Assembly (NCBI RefSeq): GCF_024868665.1
Contig: NC_079891.1
Location: 35,231,822-35,295,821 of the forward strand
Reading direction: 5' to 3'
Source: Triplophysa rosa
Lineage: Eukaryota; Chordata; Actinopteri; Cypriniformes; Nemacheilidae
DNA length: 64,000 nt
Made by a program: the position numbers and the translations under genes
The notes under the pieces: generated by a model
Databases searched by the model: none
What the model saw: the letters and a program-made list of their open reading frames with translations, nothing else
Told to the model about the DNA's origin: nothing
Shown here: piece after piece, positions 51,101 to 60,640 of the stretch
Position numbering within the stretch: the first letter of the stretch is position 1
Layout of the letters: each line of letters begins with the position of its first letter

Positions 51101-54100
51101 CTATTCCAAAGTTTAGGCGCTAGATAGGAAAAGGATCTACCACCTGCACTTGATTTTGAAATTCTAGGTATTACCAACTGACAGGACGCCTGAGAGCGTA
51201 ATGCACGTGAAGGACTGTAATACAAAAGGAGTTCATTCAAGTACTGAGGAGCTAAACCATGTAAGGCTTTATAGGTAATAAGCAAGATTTTAAAGTTAAC
51301 GCGATGCTTTATAGGTAACCAGTGCAAGGTTGACAGAACCGGGCTAATATGTTCATACTTTTTTGTACGTGTAAGAACTCGAGCTGCCGCGTTTTGGACC
51401 AATTGGAGTTTTTGTAATAAGCCTGCAGGGCAACCACCTAACAGTGCATTACAGTAATCTAGTCTTGATGTCATGAATGCATGAATTAACTTCTCTGCAT
51501 CTGAGATTGACAGCATATGACGTAGTTTAGATATATTCTTAAGATGGAAAAACGCAATTTTACAGGTGTTGGCGACGTGGCTCTCAAATGACAGATTACT
51601 ATCGAATAGAACGCCAAGATTCTTTGCTGACGACGAGGGTTTTATGGAACATCCGTCAATAGTTAAACAGTATTCTTGGTTGTTACTTATAGCAGTTTTC
51701 GGTCCAATAAGTAACACTTCCGTTTTGTCCGAGTTCAGTAATAAAAAGTTGTTACTCATCCAGTTTTTTATATCGACTATGCATTCCATTATTCGATGGA
51801 ACTGCTGTGTTTCATGAGGCTTCGAGGAAATATAAAGTTGAGTATCATCAGCATAACAGTGAAAGCTAACTCCGTGTCGCTTTATTATATCTCCTAGAGG
51901 TAGCATGTATAATGCGAAGAGCAGAGGCCCTAAGACTGAGCCCTGTGGTACACCGTACTGGACTTGCGATTTGCGTGACACCTCATTGTTTATTGCTACA
52001 AATTGAAAACGGTCGGATAAATAAGATTTAAACCATTTCAAAGCTATTCCCTTAATGCCGACATAATTTTCGAGTCTATGTAGGAGTGTGCTGTGGTCAA
52101 TGGTATCGAATGCAGCACTAAGGTCTAGCAGCACCAATAACGAGATACAACCTCGGTCAGACGCCAATAGCAGATCATTTGTAACTCTGATCAAAGCAGT
52201 CTCTGTACCGTGACATGCTCTAAATCCAGACTGGAATTCTTCATTGATGTCATTCCTTTGGAGGAAGGAGCATAATTGAGTTGAAACTACTTTTTCAGAA
52301 CTTTAGATATGAAAGGTAGATTCGATATAGGCCTGTAGTTCCTTAGTTCTCTAGGGTCGAGTTGGGGTTTTTTGACAAGGGGCCTTATAACAGCCACCTT
52401 ATATGCTTTAGGCACATGTCCTAATGTCAGAGATGAGTTAATAATACCAAGAAGAGGATCTATAATTTCTGGGAGCATCTCTTTCAGTAGATTTGTAGGT
52501 ATAGGGTCTAGTATGCATGTTGTTGATTTAGATGATCTAATAATTTTAGACAGCTCATCTTGATCTACGGTATAAAATAATTGCATTTTCTCCTTAAGGG
52601 CGCTGTAGTTAGTTTGTTCAGCGGGTTTCACTTCTGATTGCATTGTTATAATTTTTTCTCTAATATCTTGGATTTTATATGTGAAGTAGTTCATAAATTC
52701 ATCACTGCTATGCTGATATACAGGATCAGAAGTCACTGACGATTTATTTTTTGTTAATTTAGCCACCGTGTTAAATAAAAACCTAGGGTTGTGCTGGTTT
52801 TCTTCTATTAGTGATGAAAAGTAGGCGGATCTAGAAGTTTTAGGGCTTTCCTGTATTTTCGAATACTATCCTTCCATGCTGTACGAAATACCTCTAATTT
52901 AGTTTTCTTAAAGTTGCGCTCCATTTTTCGGGCCGCTTTCTTTAGAGCCTGAGTGTGTTCATTATACCACGGTGTGGGGCTGCCATTTTTAATCTTCTTT
53001 AAACGTAGTGGAGCAACTTTGTCTAGCGTTACCGAGAAGGTGGAATTAAAATTTTCAGTGGTAATGTCAAGATCTTCAACGTTATTTCTCATGATTTGAG
53101 ACAATTCGGGCAGATTATCGAGAAACGCATCTTTGGTAGTTGAAGTTATTGTTCTACCATATTTGTAACAATGAGTTTTATTTGCAGCCGTAGGCCAGTG
53201 AAGCAAACATAATACCAGATAATGATCCGAAATGTCTTCACTCTGCTGAAGGATTTTAACGTCGTCCACATTTATACCGTAAGACAGTATTAAATCTAAA
53301 GTATGATTACGAAGGTGAGTGGGTCCTGACACATGTTGACTAATGCCCATGGAGTTAAGAGTGTCTTTGAAAGCCATTCCTAAGGCATCTGTAACGTTAT
53401 CTACGTGGATGTTAAAGTCACCAACGACAAGGAGTCTATCTGCGGCCAGTACTAGTTCTGATAAGAACCCACCAAATTCTTTAATAAAATCTGTGTGGTG
53501 CCCTGGAGGCCTATATACAATAGCTAGAATAATTTAAAAAGGTTTTATCTTTAGTATTAGGTGTTGAAACATGAAGAACCATGACTTCAAAAGAATTATA
53601 TTTAGAGTTCGACTTCTGGGAAATGCTAAGAGAGTTATTGTAAAGTGCTGCGACACCTCCCCCTCTGCCTTTTAGACGAGGCTCGTGTTTATAATAATAA
53701 TCTTGGGGGACAGATTCATTTAAAGCAATATAATCATCTGGTTTTAGCCATGTTTCTGTCAAACAGAGCATGTCTATTTTATGATCTGTTATCATATCGT
53801 TAACAAAAAGTGCTTTATTAGAGAGAGATCTAATATTTAGCAATCCGAGTCGTAACAGTTGATTATCTGTATTTTGTTCATGTTTAGTTTGTTTAACGTT
53901 TATTAAATTACTTTCAAGAGGTTTACGCATTATTTTATGTTTGCTAATCCGGGGGACAGACACAGTCTCTATTTTGTGATGTTTGGAGAACGGATTACTA
54001 CATGTTGTACATTTTGTGTATTCTGCGATGTGAGAGGCAAGCAGACAGTTGGTTAAGCCATACTGTCTGCTCCCTGACCTGGGCCCCAGCGAGTCAAGTT

Positions 54101-56354
54101 TTAGCATTAGCATTAAGACTTTTTGCCATATTTCTAGACAGGATGGAAACCCAGCCCAGGAGGGATGGAGACCATCTCGTTTCAACAGGTCAGGTCTGCC
54201 CTCAAAACTCTTCCAGTTATTTATAAAAACTATATCATTCTGCAGGCACCACTCAGACAACCAGCCATTTAGTGATGATAATCTGCTATAAATCTCATCA
54301 CCACATAAGCAGTGAGGGGGCCAGAGAATATTACAGTGTCTGACATCATGCTTGCGAGCTCACACACCTCTTTAATGTTATCTTTTGTGATCTCCGATTG
54401 ACGGAGTCGAACATCATTTGTGCCGACGTGAATAACATCTTACTGAATTTACGATTAGCCTTAGCCAGCACATTTAAATTTGACTTGATGTCAGGCGCTC
54501 TGGGTCCCGGTAAACATTGACTATGGTGGCTGGTGCCTCTATGTTAACGTTCGAACAATAGAATCACCGATAACTAGGGCACTTTCAGCAGGTTTCTCAG
54601 TCGGTGCGTCACTGAGCGGGGCAAACCTGTTCGAGACTGTAATTGGAACGGTCGAGTGATGTTTTGTCCTGCGACTACGCCGTCTCACAGTCACGAAGTT
54701 TCCCAGCTGCGGGGGATTTTCAACCGGAACCGAGCTGTGTGCGCTAATGTTGCTCGCATCCAAAGTGTTTTCTATCGTCGTTAAACTCTTACTATCCTCA
54801 GATAAAGATTGGATGCGAGACTCTAATTCTAAGATCTTCTCTGTCAGCCTAACTATTTCCCTGCATTTATCGCATATAAAGCCCTCGCAGCTGACAGAGA
54901 AGGCTAAGCTAAACAATGACATGAGGTGCAAGTAACAATAATAGGAATAGAAGCCATAACTCACCGGATTTGAAGTGCAATTCCAATTACCAAGGTTGCT
55001 CGATGGATCGTAGTATACTCGCTTAAAAAGAGAAACAGTTAGCACACAAGACAAACCAGAGGCAAGATGATATTCCACAGTGTAACGTCTGTTACGACTA
55101 AAATTAATCCATATCGAGTCAAAATGCCAATAGCTTATCATCATTTTTGAAATACATTCTATCGCGATTCGATATGATATCGTTTATCGGCACAGCCCTA
55201 GTTGAATATATTTATTTATTCCTATTTTTTGTGTTCTGGTTGATTATTTCCACTGACATGTTTTCATTTAAGTGCTTCAATTTGCTGTATTTTTATTTAT
55301 TCGTTTATTTACAATTTATTTTATATTCGACGTTTGAAATATTGCTTACATTGAATTTTTTTTTGAAGAAAATACTCATATTACACTATTATACTACTAT
55401 ACTATTTTTCACATTATAGGCTATTTTTGCGGTCTGATCCAGAGAAAAAAGGTTTCGTTAGGCCTTTTTATTTTTTGCACTAATATTTTAGTTTGTTAAT
55501 ATGTTCGTTTTGGTTCGTTTGCCTAAAATTGATATTTACTCCATCTTTTTTTCCAATTTTCACTAGTTCACTAGAAAATTATTATTTGAGACGGATAATC
55601 ATAACTTGTGGCAGTGTCACAACGGATTACATTATGCTTGCGCTTGAGCGCTTAATTTATATTTTGAAGGCTCATTATAATGGTTTTGTATAGCTCTGTA
55701 ATTTTGAACAATGTTAGCAATGTTACATAAAATATATTTTTCATACATGAAGCTTAAACCATCATGTGATGTCCCCATTCCCCATGTATATTGAAATATT
55801 TCAATTAATATCATAAACGTGCGAAATAGTCGACTAATGGCCTAAATGAAGAACTACTAGTCGACCAAAGAAATCTCTAGTCCAGTGGCTCTCAAACTTT
55901 TTCGTTGTAAGGCCCCCTTTGTGTAGAGTGCATCACTTTGCGGACCCCCAAATAAAGACTTATAATCTTAAATTTAACATTTTTATTTAAACAAAAACAT
56001 ATTCGGTTATACAATGCTGAAACATCAATTCTTTTGTCTGTTGGTCTTATTTTTCTGATGTTTGATTGCATAAAATCTATGATCAATTTCTATATTTCAT
56101 AAAATGCCACAAAATCTGTGGCCCCCTGGATCCATCTCGGGGGTCCCCCAGGGGCCGCGGCCCCCAGTTTGAGAACTACTGCTAGTCGAGGGCAGCCCTA
56201 TTTATACCATTGTAGTCGAGATGTGTTGCGTTGGTTTAAAGGGTAAAATTACAGTAAATGCATATTTAATTTTGTTGTTTAAAACGTCTTTGAACTGGAG
56301 CAGTTTTCACTCAGTGTTGTCCAGGTCATAGTGCACTTGTTTTACGACACATCA

Positions 56355-56424
<70 letters not shown>

Positions 56425-59400
56425 GCTTGTGCTTGTGTGTGTGTGCTTTGGTTGGTGTCAGCTGATGGTGTTCGTTCACTGAGTAACACGGTTGACAGGT
56501 CGAGTGTAACGTGAGCGTCAGGATCCTGTGAAGTTAGTCACACTAAGCTTTGATTCATATTTCTGATCATCGGCTGCTCATGAAAGCGGTGACAAACTTC
56601 AGAATGTATCCGCAGGAGAAACACAACAGGCCTTGAGCTGACATGTCACGTTTACAGGAAGTGAAACCTGTTTGTGTAACTGCAAAGAAACACTGCGCTG
56701 ATAAAGTCCACCAAACGCTGACCCATGAAACGCCATACCAATATTAGACTGATAAACATAGAAAAGTTCAGAATTCTTCTGTAACTTGAAATGGTTTCAC
56801 TTTTAACCGAACATGAGAACAAAACCATGACTGTTCTGTGTTTGAATCGCTGTTTATTTTTGACGGACACCGCATCCAAGCCGCACAGTTTTATGTCAAA
56901 ATAAAAGTTCCTATGCAGACTTCCGTTCGTATTTCACATCACATATCCCTGACATAAGACCATAAATGGACGACGAGAGGTTCATCCTCGAACACAACCA
57001 TGGTTATTTTGTGGTAAAATATTGTTTAACTATAATAATTCTTTTTTTTTCTTTTTTTTTTAAGTGTAGTAAAACCATGGTTTATTTTCGTAAGGGAACA
57101 AAGCATGACTCATAGCAATGAACACAACAATATACAAACAAACATAACCATTTAGCCAACTTTCTTATGATATAACCCCCAAAATCATGAAAAAACGCGA
57201 AAAAAGAAAACAACGTCAGACAGGCAAATCACGTGGTCTCGCGAATTCAGCCGCTTCGTGTTTGAGACGCTCCTGGTGTACATTGGCACCGCATTGAGGC
57301 CGGAACAAAACCTAGCCGGAGCCGTAACGTGCCGCAGATGCGTGCGGTGTAAACAAGGGCTCACACTGAGTTATCGCATATTAATGATAAAACTGTAAAA
57401 AACAACTGTTCCAATTAATCTCTCTCAAACTGCAGTTAGTTTATTTTGATTTAAGCCATAATATCTCAAAAAATACTGCTAACTAACACAATACAACATC
57501 ATAAAAACATGATTTTTGATTTTTTTTAAAAACTCATTTCTCATTTTGAAACCAAACTCTTCATATGTTCTTTAAGTCATGAAGCTTTATTTCTGAACAT
57601 TTACACATGTGCCGTTACAACAGCGTGCAATACACACTCACCTTCTATACAATGATTTCTATCTGCCGCTATTCTGCCCAAAATAAACATATGCATTGAA
57701 AAAAACAACAGAGGTGATAATTAATTTAAACACGTGCCTAATATGCAGAAAATGGGTGGTTTTAGATGGTCATTTTGACTGTAAGTCAATGGCGCTCTCT
57801 GTCAGTTGGGCATACCAAGATGGCGGCGCGATCGCTTCTGGCGGCTTCACCTCCTGCCGTTGGTTTAGTGTTCTAGACGAAATCCAGTCATTTATATAGA
57901 TCAGTGGTTTGAACCTAAACCTCCTGTCGTTATTAAAGAGTGAATAATTTGTGATTTTTAAGGTCCTAGTATGGTTTATGGAGTGTCCAACAACAATTTT
58001 GTGCACATACAAGGTGTAAAAACGCTTTCATTTTCTAATTGTAATAGTTACCCGTCTTCACTCTTATTGGCTGTCGCTCCACATTTGCATAAAGTTAAAC
58101 ATTTCTCAACTTTGACGCGTCGCTCGACGCAGCCCATCCGGTCACCAACGGTTGCTACTGTTCGTGTCGCCGGAAGTCGCCAGCTCTCCATTGAAATGAA
58201 AGGGATCATGTCGCTTGTAATCGGAACGGGCATTAGTCTTTTTTATTGTATTTTCTGATCGAGAACAGACAGAATCTGGTAGTTTTGACTTACGCACATG
58301 ATCATGTTTGTCTTGTTGTTGGGAGAGATGTTATTACTCGTCTAAGAGATCAAGTGTGTGAATTTTAGCTGACAGGTAAATAAGTCCTCCACATTGATGG
58401 ATGGACCATAGACAGACATAAAGACCAAGAGTTTTGGGTTGTGTTCAATAAAATATAGCGTCTTTAACCATTTTGGCGCACAGAAAACACAAACAATCGA
58501 TATAAATAGTCATAATAACATAGAAATATGAAACACTTTTAAAAGTGAATTGTACTCATTCTGAATTTAGTTGAACTGCAAATGAAGAAACAGTTCACAT
58601 TCGAAGGCTCGTTTATGGGACTGTGATGTGAGAGTTTGTGTTTGAGATAAAGCCATACAATCCTCATATCTGTACAAACTAAAATATTAGTCCAAAATAA
58701 ATTGGATCGTGTGTGTCTTATTTATGTGTAATGATTTATTGAATGCTATGCTAATGATATTAGTGTTGTTTTATATGTACCAACACGTGTTTTTCTCTCG
58801 TGTGTTTCAGTGGCTAACCAGCTGGGAGCAATGGGTCATCAAAGGTGAGGGTCATTATTGACTTAAAACTCATTTTTGCGTTCCAGCTCATATGTGTTGT
58901 TTTAATGTCTGTGTTCTTCTGTCTTGGTTTAGGGCTATAATAACAGAGGAGTATAAAGTGCCTGATAAGATGGTGGGATTCAGTAAGTACAGATGACTTC
59001 GTTATGGATTTATGTTCAAATACGACATAGAAAAAGTGAACGGTATTATATACAGAATTTCATGGTCCTTGTGTTCCTAATGGTTTATAGTAGCAGGTTG
59101 TTTTGAGGCGATCTGTAGATGAATGCTGTGTTCGTCTGAACGTAAGAAACTCTCGCTGTGGTGTTAAAGCTTTTGGATGTTTTCCGACAGTAATCGGACG
59201 CGGAGGAGAACAGATCACCAGAATCCAGCTCGAGTCCAACTGTAAGATCCAGATCGCTTCTGGTACGTTCCAGTTTAACTCCCAAGTCTCCTTTGAAACC
59301 ATCGGATCAGTAAAACACATAACTAACTTCATTCTAATGAGTAATTTTAATTCTTTCGTGGATTTTCATCTTTTTATGCTGCAGAATTTATGCAAACATG

Positions 59401-60640
59401 TTCAGCTTCTTTCCTTCCTTGAACTTTAAAGACACAACAAATCGCTTGTTTTTGTTTCATTCCGAATATCACTGTTATCTAATCGAAAAACAAACGCTGA
59501 TATTTTGCATGTGGAGTTCCACACAGTTAGGTGTCATATGTGTTGAGTTTTTTTGTGAGAAAAATGTCAAATGAAACATTCGCAGTTTGGAACACGACCC
59601 AACGTTTGCGCCTCAGTTCTGGTCGTTTTCTTGTTTGTTTGTGAAGTTATTTTATGCCTTTAAAAGTAGTTTTCAGTTGTTTGTAGTGTCGCCCACAGAG
59701 AGCGGAGGAATGATGGACAGACCCTGCACCCTGACCGGAACTCCTGAGAGTATCGAGTAAGAATCCACCGGCCTTTAAACCAAACAAGCGCTTTCACGTT
59801 TCGACGTCTGGACTCCGTGTTTCTGCTTTCTTCATCTTGCTGTCGTTCGCTCCATCAGACAGGCCAAGAGATTGCTGGGGCAGATCGTGGACCGGTGTCG
59901 AAACGGACCGGGCTTCCATAGCCAGATGGATGGGAACAGCGCCGTTCAGGAGATCTTGATCCCCGCAAGCAAGGTCGGTCTGGTCATCGGCAAGGGAGGA
60001 GACACCATTAAACATCTGCAGGTCAGTTTCACATCACGACCAGACAAATCGACTGATATTTGTGAGGTCAAACATTTAACGTGTGGTGCTGTTATCCACG
60101 CTTGTCTGCCGTTGGTCAGGGAAAACAAAAGTCCCGACCCTGAACTCATACGATTGGTTGAGCTGATGTTAAGTGATGAATTCACTAAAGTTGACTGTGA
60201 ATGGGTTTTTGTGTTCCAGGAGAGGACAGGAGTAAAAATGATCATGATTCAGGACGACCCGACGCCCAATGGATCTGACAAACCCTTGAGAATCACCGGA
60301 GATCCGTATAAAGTTCAGGTCTGGTCAAACGCAACTTCATCTCCGCTTCACTTCAGTCGTCTTAAGAAAGTGGATTATTAACAACGTTCATCATCACAAT
60401 GTTAACTTGCTTTGAATTCTTTATATTCGTCATCACAGACTCTTGACTTGACTTGTTTTTCGCTGCTGATGTGAACGGATTTGATTTCAGCAGCAGATAT
60501 GTTTCTCGTGTTGATTTGCGTGCGTCTGTTTTCCGCAGCAAGCGCGTGAGCTGGTCGTGGAGATCATCAGAGAAAAAGATCAAGCCGATTTCAGAGGAGG
60601 ACGCAGCGACTTCGGCTCCCGGATGGGAAGCAGCATCGAC
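39801..60640 (+). CDS. fubp3: Far upstream element-binding protein 3, 3' partial
   Basis: Exons in the window: 39801-39890, 45284-45392, 58811-58844, 58933-58982, 59191-59262, 59687-59756, 59859-60021, 60220-60318, 60539-60640 (263 codons). Further KH domains lie beyond the window. FUBP3 is a nuclear and cytoplasmic KH protein that binds single-stranded DNA and RNA and acts in transcription and mRNA control. The N-terminus MAELVQGQ matches the family. KH1 spans about residues 80-150 with the loop GRGG at 97-100. KH2 spans about 172-240 with GKGG at 186-189. Three more ATGs lie in frame just upstream (39792, 39795, 39798), so up to three extra Met are possible. Introns are GT-AG except intron 2, which has a GC donor. 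Intron 7 (198 bp) has no stop in frame. Confidence 0.94.
41658..41703. repeat. (CA)n microsatellite
   Basis: Uninterrupted CA run in fubp3 intron 1. Confidence 0.95.
41879..42001. mobile_element. Short GC-rich MITE (ACACCGTGTCTACACCGG ends)
   Basis: Begins TTACACCGTGTCTACACCGG and ends CCGGTGTAGACTCAGTGTTA, an imperfect inverted pair. It belongs with the copy at 7404-7542. It abuts another element at 42003 and interrupts satellite-like repeats. Confidence 0.6.
42003..42609. mobile_element. TIR element (TTCACACCAAACG ends) containing a hAT
   Basis: The left end CTGAATTCACACCAAACGC is inverted at the right end (ACGTTTGGTGTGAACCCAG). The hAT at 42189-42533 lies inside it. Removing that insert leaves a 254-bp non-coding MITE. 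Confidence 0.65.
42189..42533. mobile_element. hAT MITE (TAGGGCTG ends), exact 8-bp TSD
   Basis: Ends TAGGGCTGCTCGATTATG and CGATTAATTGCACAGCCCTA. The flanks are the exact octamer ACGCAAAT at 42181-42188 and 42534-42541. At 345 bp it has no transposase. It shares TAGGGCTG ends with the nested set at 46506-56200. Confidence 0.9.
42610..42817. repeat. Diverged tandem satellite, main segment
   Basis: Units carry GAGAGTTTATAATGTGCGGG, GAGAAAGCTTTGTAATGCAC, GGTTTGTAATGTGAGAG and GAGATAGCTTGTGATGCGC, joined by TTTTCCTCGCG linkers. The period is roughly 35-45 bp per half unit. More units occur at about 41850-41880 and 43675-43795, so one array has been split by insertions. Confidence 0.6.
42818..43674. 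mobile_element. TIR-like element splitting the satellite
   Basis: Bounded by CCAGTCTCACGGCAATTAG and CACGAATTCCCGAGACTG, a short inverted pair (CAGTCTC/GAGACTG). Satellite units resume immediately after it. It contains a smaller MITE at 42862-43105. Class uncertain. Confidence 0.45.
42862..43105. mobile_element. MITE with TTAAAGGTCCAGT ends
   Basis: Inverted ends TTAAAGGTCCAGT and ACTGGACCTTTAA. The interior includes GGACCCGCGGTGTATGTAG, which is shared with the relative at 44024-44345. Nested in the element at 42818. Confidence 0.7.
43675..43795. repeat. Diverged tandem satellite, right segment
   Basis: GAATGTGCGGGCTTTGAG and GAGAGAGCTTGTGATGCGC continue the units seen at 42610-42817. Confidence 0.55.
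44024..44345. mobile_element. Second copy of the GTCC MITE family
   Basis: Begins TTAATGGTCCTGTGTATG and shares GGACCCGCGGTGTATGTAGA, GAAATAGCTC and CACTTCTGAAG words with 42862-43105. The right terminus has diverged. Confidence 0.55.
44539..44805. mobile_element. TIR element with about 45-bp arms
   Basis: The left arm TAGTTGCACAAGATGGCACC through GAGCTTTTGCGACGCCAGAG is inverted in the right arm (CTCTGGCGTCCCAAAAGCTC to CATCTTGTGCAACTA). No obvious target duplication and no coding. Confidence 0.65.
45106..45155. repeat. (TC)n microsatellite
   Basis: A pure TC run of about 48 bp, 129 bp upstream of the second fubp3 coding exon. Confidence 0.95.
45393..45398 (+). other. fubp3: Non-canonical GC splice donor of fubp3 intron 2
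   Basis: The exon ends at 45392 (GGAG) and the intron starts GCAAGT. The reading frame (LDEG to VANQLGA) requires this junction. No GT at a position that keeps the frame is available nearby. AG|GCAAGT is the strong consensus of GC-AG introns. Confidence 0.85.
45748..46203. mobile_element. TIR element in fubp3 intron 2
   Basis: AAAGTGGGAGTTTTACTTCT at the left is inverted at the right as AGAAGTAAAAATCCACCTT, with a few mismatches. The open frames inside are antisense or chance. Confidence 0.55.
48002..48946. mobile_element. hAT element D, innermost, 7/8 TSD
   Basis: Ends TAGGGCTGTGACGGTTGCC and ATTACCACCGTCACAGCCCTA. The flanking octamers ATAGCTTA and ATAGCTTT differ at one base. Subterminal CCGCACCACCGCGGT and CCGCACCATCGCGGT words mark both ends. 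Contains a possible hAT transposase remnant (48390-48450). Confidence 0.82.
48380..48460 (+). pseudogene. Possible relic of a hAT transposase dimerisation motif
   Basis: The + frame encodes [14 protein letters not shown], which resembles the [13 protein letters not shown] block near the C-terminus of hAT transposases. No other transposase segment is recognisable nearby. It lies inside hAT element D, so the context agrees, but the match is short. Confidence 0.35.
50216..50385. repeat. CA-rich microsatellite within the LINE 3' region
   Basis: About 165 bp of ACACAC with CAGACA and GCGCAC variants, between the LINE coding end and its tail. Frames across it are low-complexity artefacts. Confidence 0.85.
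51004..53840 (-). pseudogene. LINE ORF2 remnant: endonuclease and reverse transcriptase
   Basis: Order on the minus strand: the endonuclease starts near 53840 ([11 protein letters not shown]) with catalytic TETW near 53758-53747. A frameshift near 53520-53560 follows. A segment with [10 protein letters not shown] leads into a frame at 53377-52808 ending after [12 protein letters not shown] and a linker. After another frameshift near 52840 comes [13 protein letters not shown] (52287-52350). A third frameshift near 52290 leads into 52194-51004, with [33 protein letters not shown] and the catalytic YADD near 51855-51844. The C-terminus [12 protein letters not shown] is intact. Family: L2 group of non-LTR elements; the exact clade needs a tree. 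Confidence 0.85.
54120..55144 (-). pseudogene. LINE ORF1 remnant with SGNH-esterase pieces
   Basis: On the minus strand, 55144-54539 encodes a CDKC-containing segment, a coiled-coil-like stretch ([18 protein letters not shown]) and then [11 protein letters not shown], the first block of an SGNH/GDSL esterase. The middle (54261-54538) is broken by stops and shifts. The last esterase block, [11 protein letters not shown], is near 54179-54147. It sits in the same open frame as the endonuclease start downstream (54260-53511). ORF1 esterases are known in CR1/L2-group elements; the role here is inferred. Confidence 0.65.
55883..56181. mobile_element. hAT MITE (CAGTGG family) 19 bp from the end of hAT A
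   Basis: Ends CAGTGGCTCTCAAACTTT and CAGTTTGAGAACTACTG. Interior words (CAATGCTGAAACATCAATTC, CCCCAAATAAAGACTT) match the copy at 15219-15503. CTAGTC repeats directly on both sides (55877-55882 and 56182-56187), a 6-bp rather than 8-bp duplication. It is inserted in the right arm of element A. Confidence 0.82.
56357..56449. repeat. (GT)n microsatellite
   Basis: About 90 bp of GT with minor interruptions, in fubp3 intron 2 just beyond hAT element A. Confidence 0.95.
57430..57570. mobile_element. Fragment of the AGAGTTTGGTTCCAAA MITE family
   Basis: Shares AAACTGCAGTTAGTTT, TTAAGCCATAAT and ATTTTGAAACCAAACTCTTC with the copy at 10367-10584. The left end is missing or diverged. Confidence 0.55.
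57570..58810 (+). other. fubp3: Distal part of fubp3 intron 2
   Basis: Mostly unique A/T-rich sequence with a GC-richer patch near 57820-57870 and 58080-58230. No gene or clear element was recognised. It ends at the acceptor TTTCAG before the exon at 58811. Confidence 0.55.
60022..60219 (+). other. fubp3: fubp3 intron 7, 198 bp, stop-free in frame
   Basis: A GT-AG intron whose length is a multiple of three (66 codons). The exon 7 frame continues through it into exon 8 without a stop. Retention would insert 66 residues in the middle of KH2, between the HLQ helix and the ERTGVKM strand. Confidence 0.8.

Larger units (their letters stand above)
50082..55110 (-). mobile_element. Nearly full-length L2-clade LINE inside hAT B
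   Basis: Read on the minus strand, the order is an ORF1-like region with a GDS-type esterase start, the esterase end ([10 protein letters not shown]), an APE-type endonuclease and a reverse transcriptase. It then continues to a 3' end GCGCTATATAAATAAAG with a (TTGAG)n tail at 50082-50105. About four frameshifts or stops separate the blocks, so this copy is inactive but young-looking. The 5' limit is uncertain because it runs into the hAT B right arm near 55110. Fragments of the same kind of 3' end occur at 20570 and 29926. Confidence 0.85.
47291..55200. mobile_element. hAT element B, nested in A, exact 8-bp TSD
   Basis: Ends TAGGGCTGGGCGATATGG and TATCGGCACAGCCCTA. Flanked by the exact octamer GTTGAATA at 47283-47290 and 55201-55208. 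Contains element C (47737-49641) and the L2 LINE (about 50082-55110). Terminal GATAT/ATATC words mirror each other. Non-autonomous. Confidence 0.88.
46506..56200. mobile_element. Outermost hAT element (A) of a nested set, 8-bp TSD
   Basis: The left end TAGGGCTGCCCCATTTCAG and right end GTCGAGGGCAGCCCTA share an inverted TAGGGCTGCCC. The subterminal GTCGACTA motifs are also inverted. The flanks are the exact octamer TTTATACC at 46498-46505 and 56201-56208. Its 9.7-kb span is mostly later insertions: element B (47291-55200) and a CAGTGG-type hAT (55883-56181). Its own sequence is about 1.5 kb with no recognisable transposase. Confidence 0.88.

Noticed and set aside
59946..60245. 99-codon antisense frame over fubp3 exons 7-8
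   Set aside because: Shadow of the coding strand.
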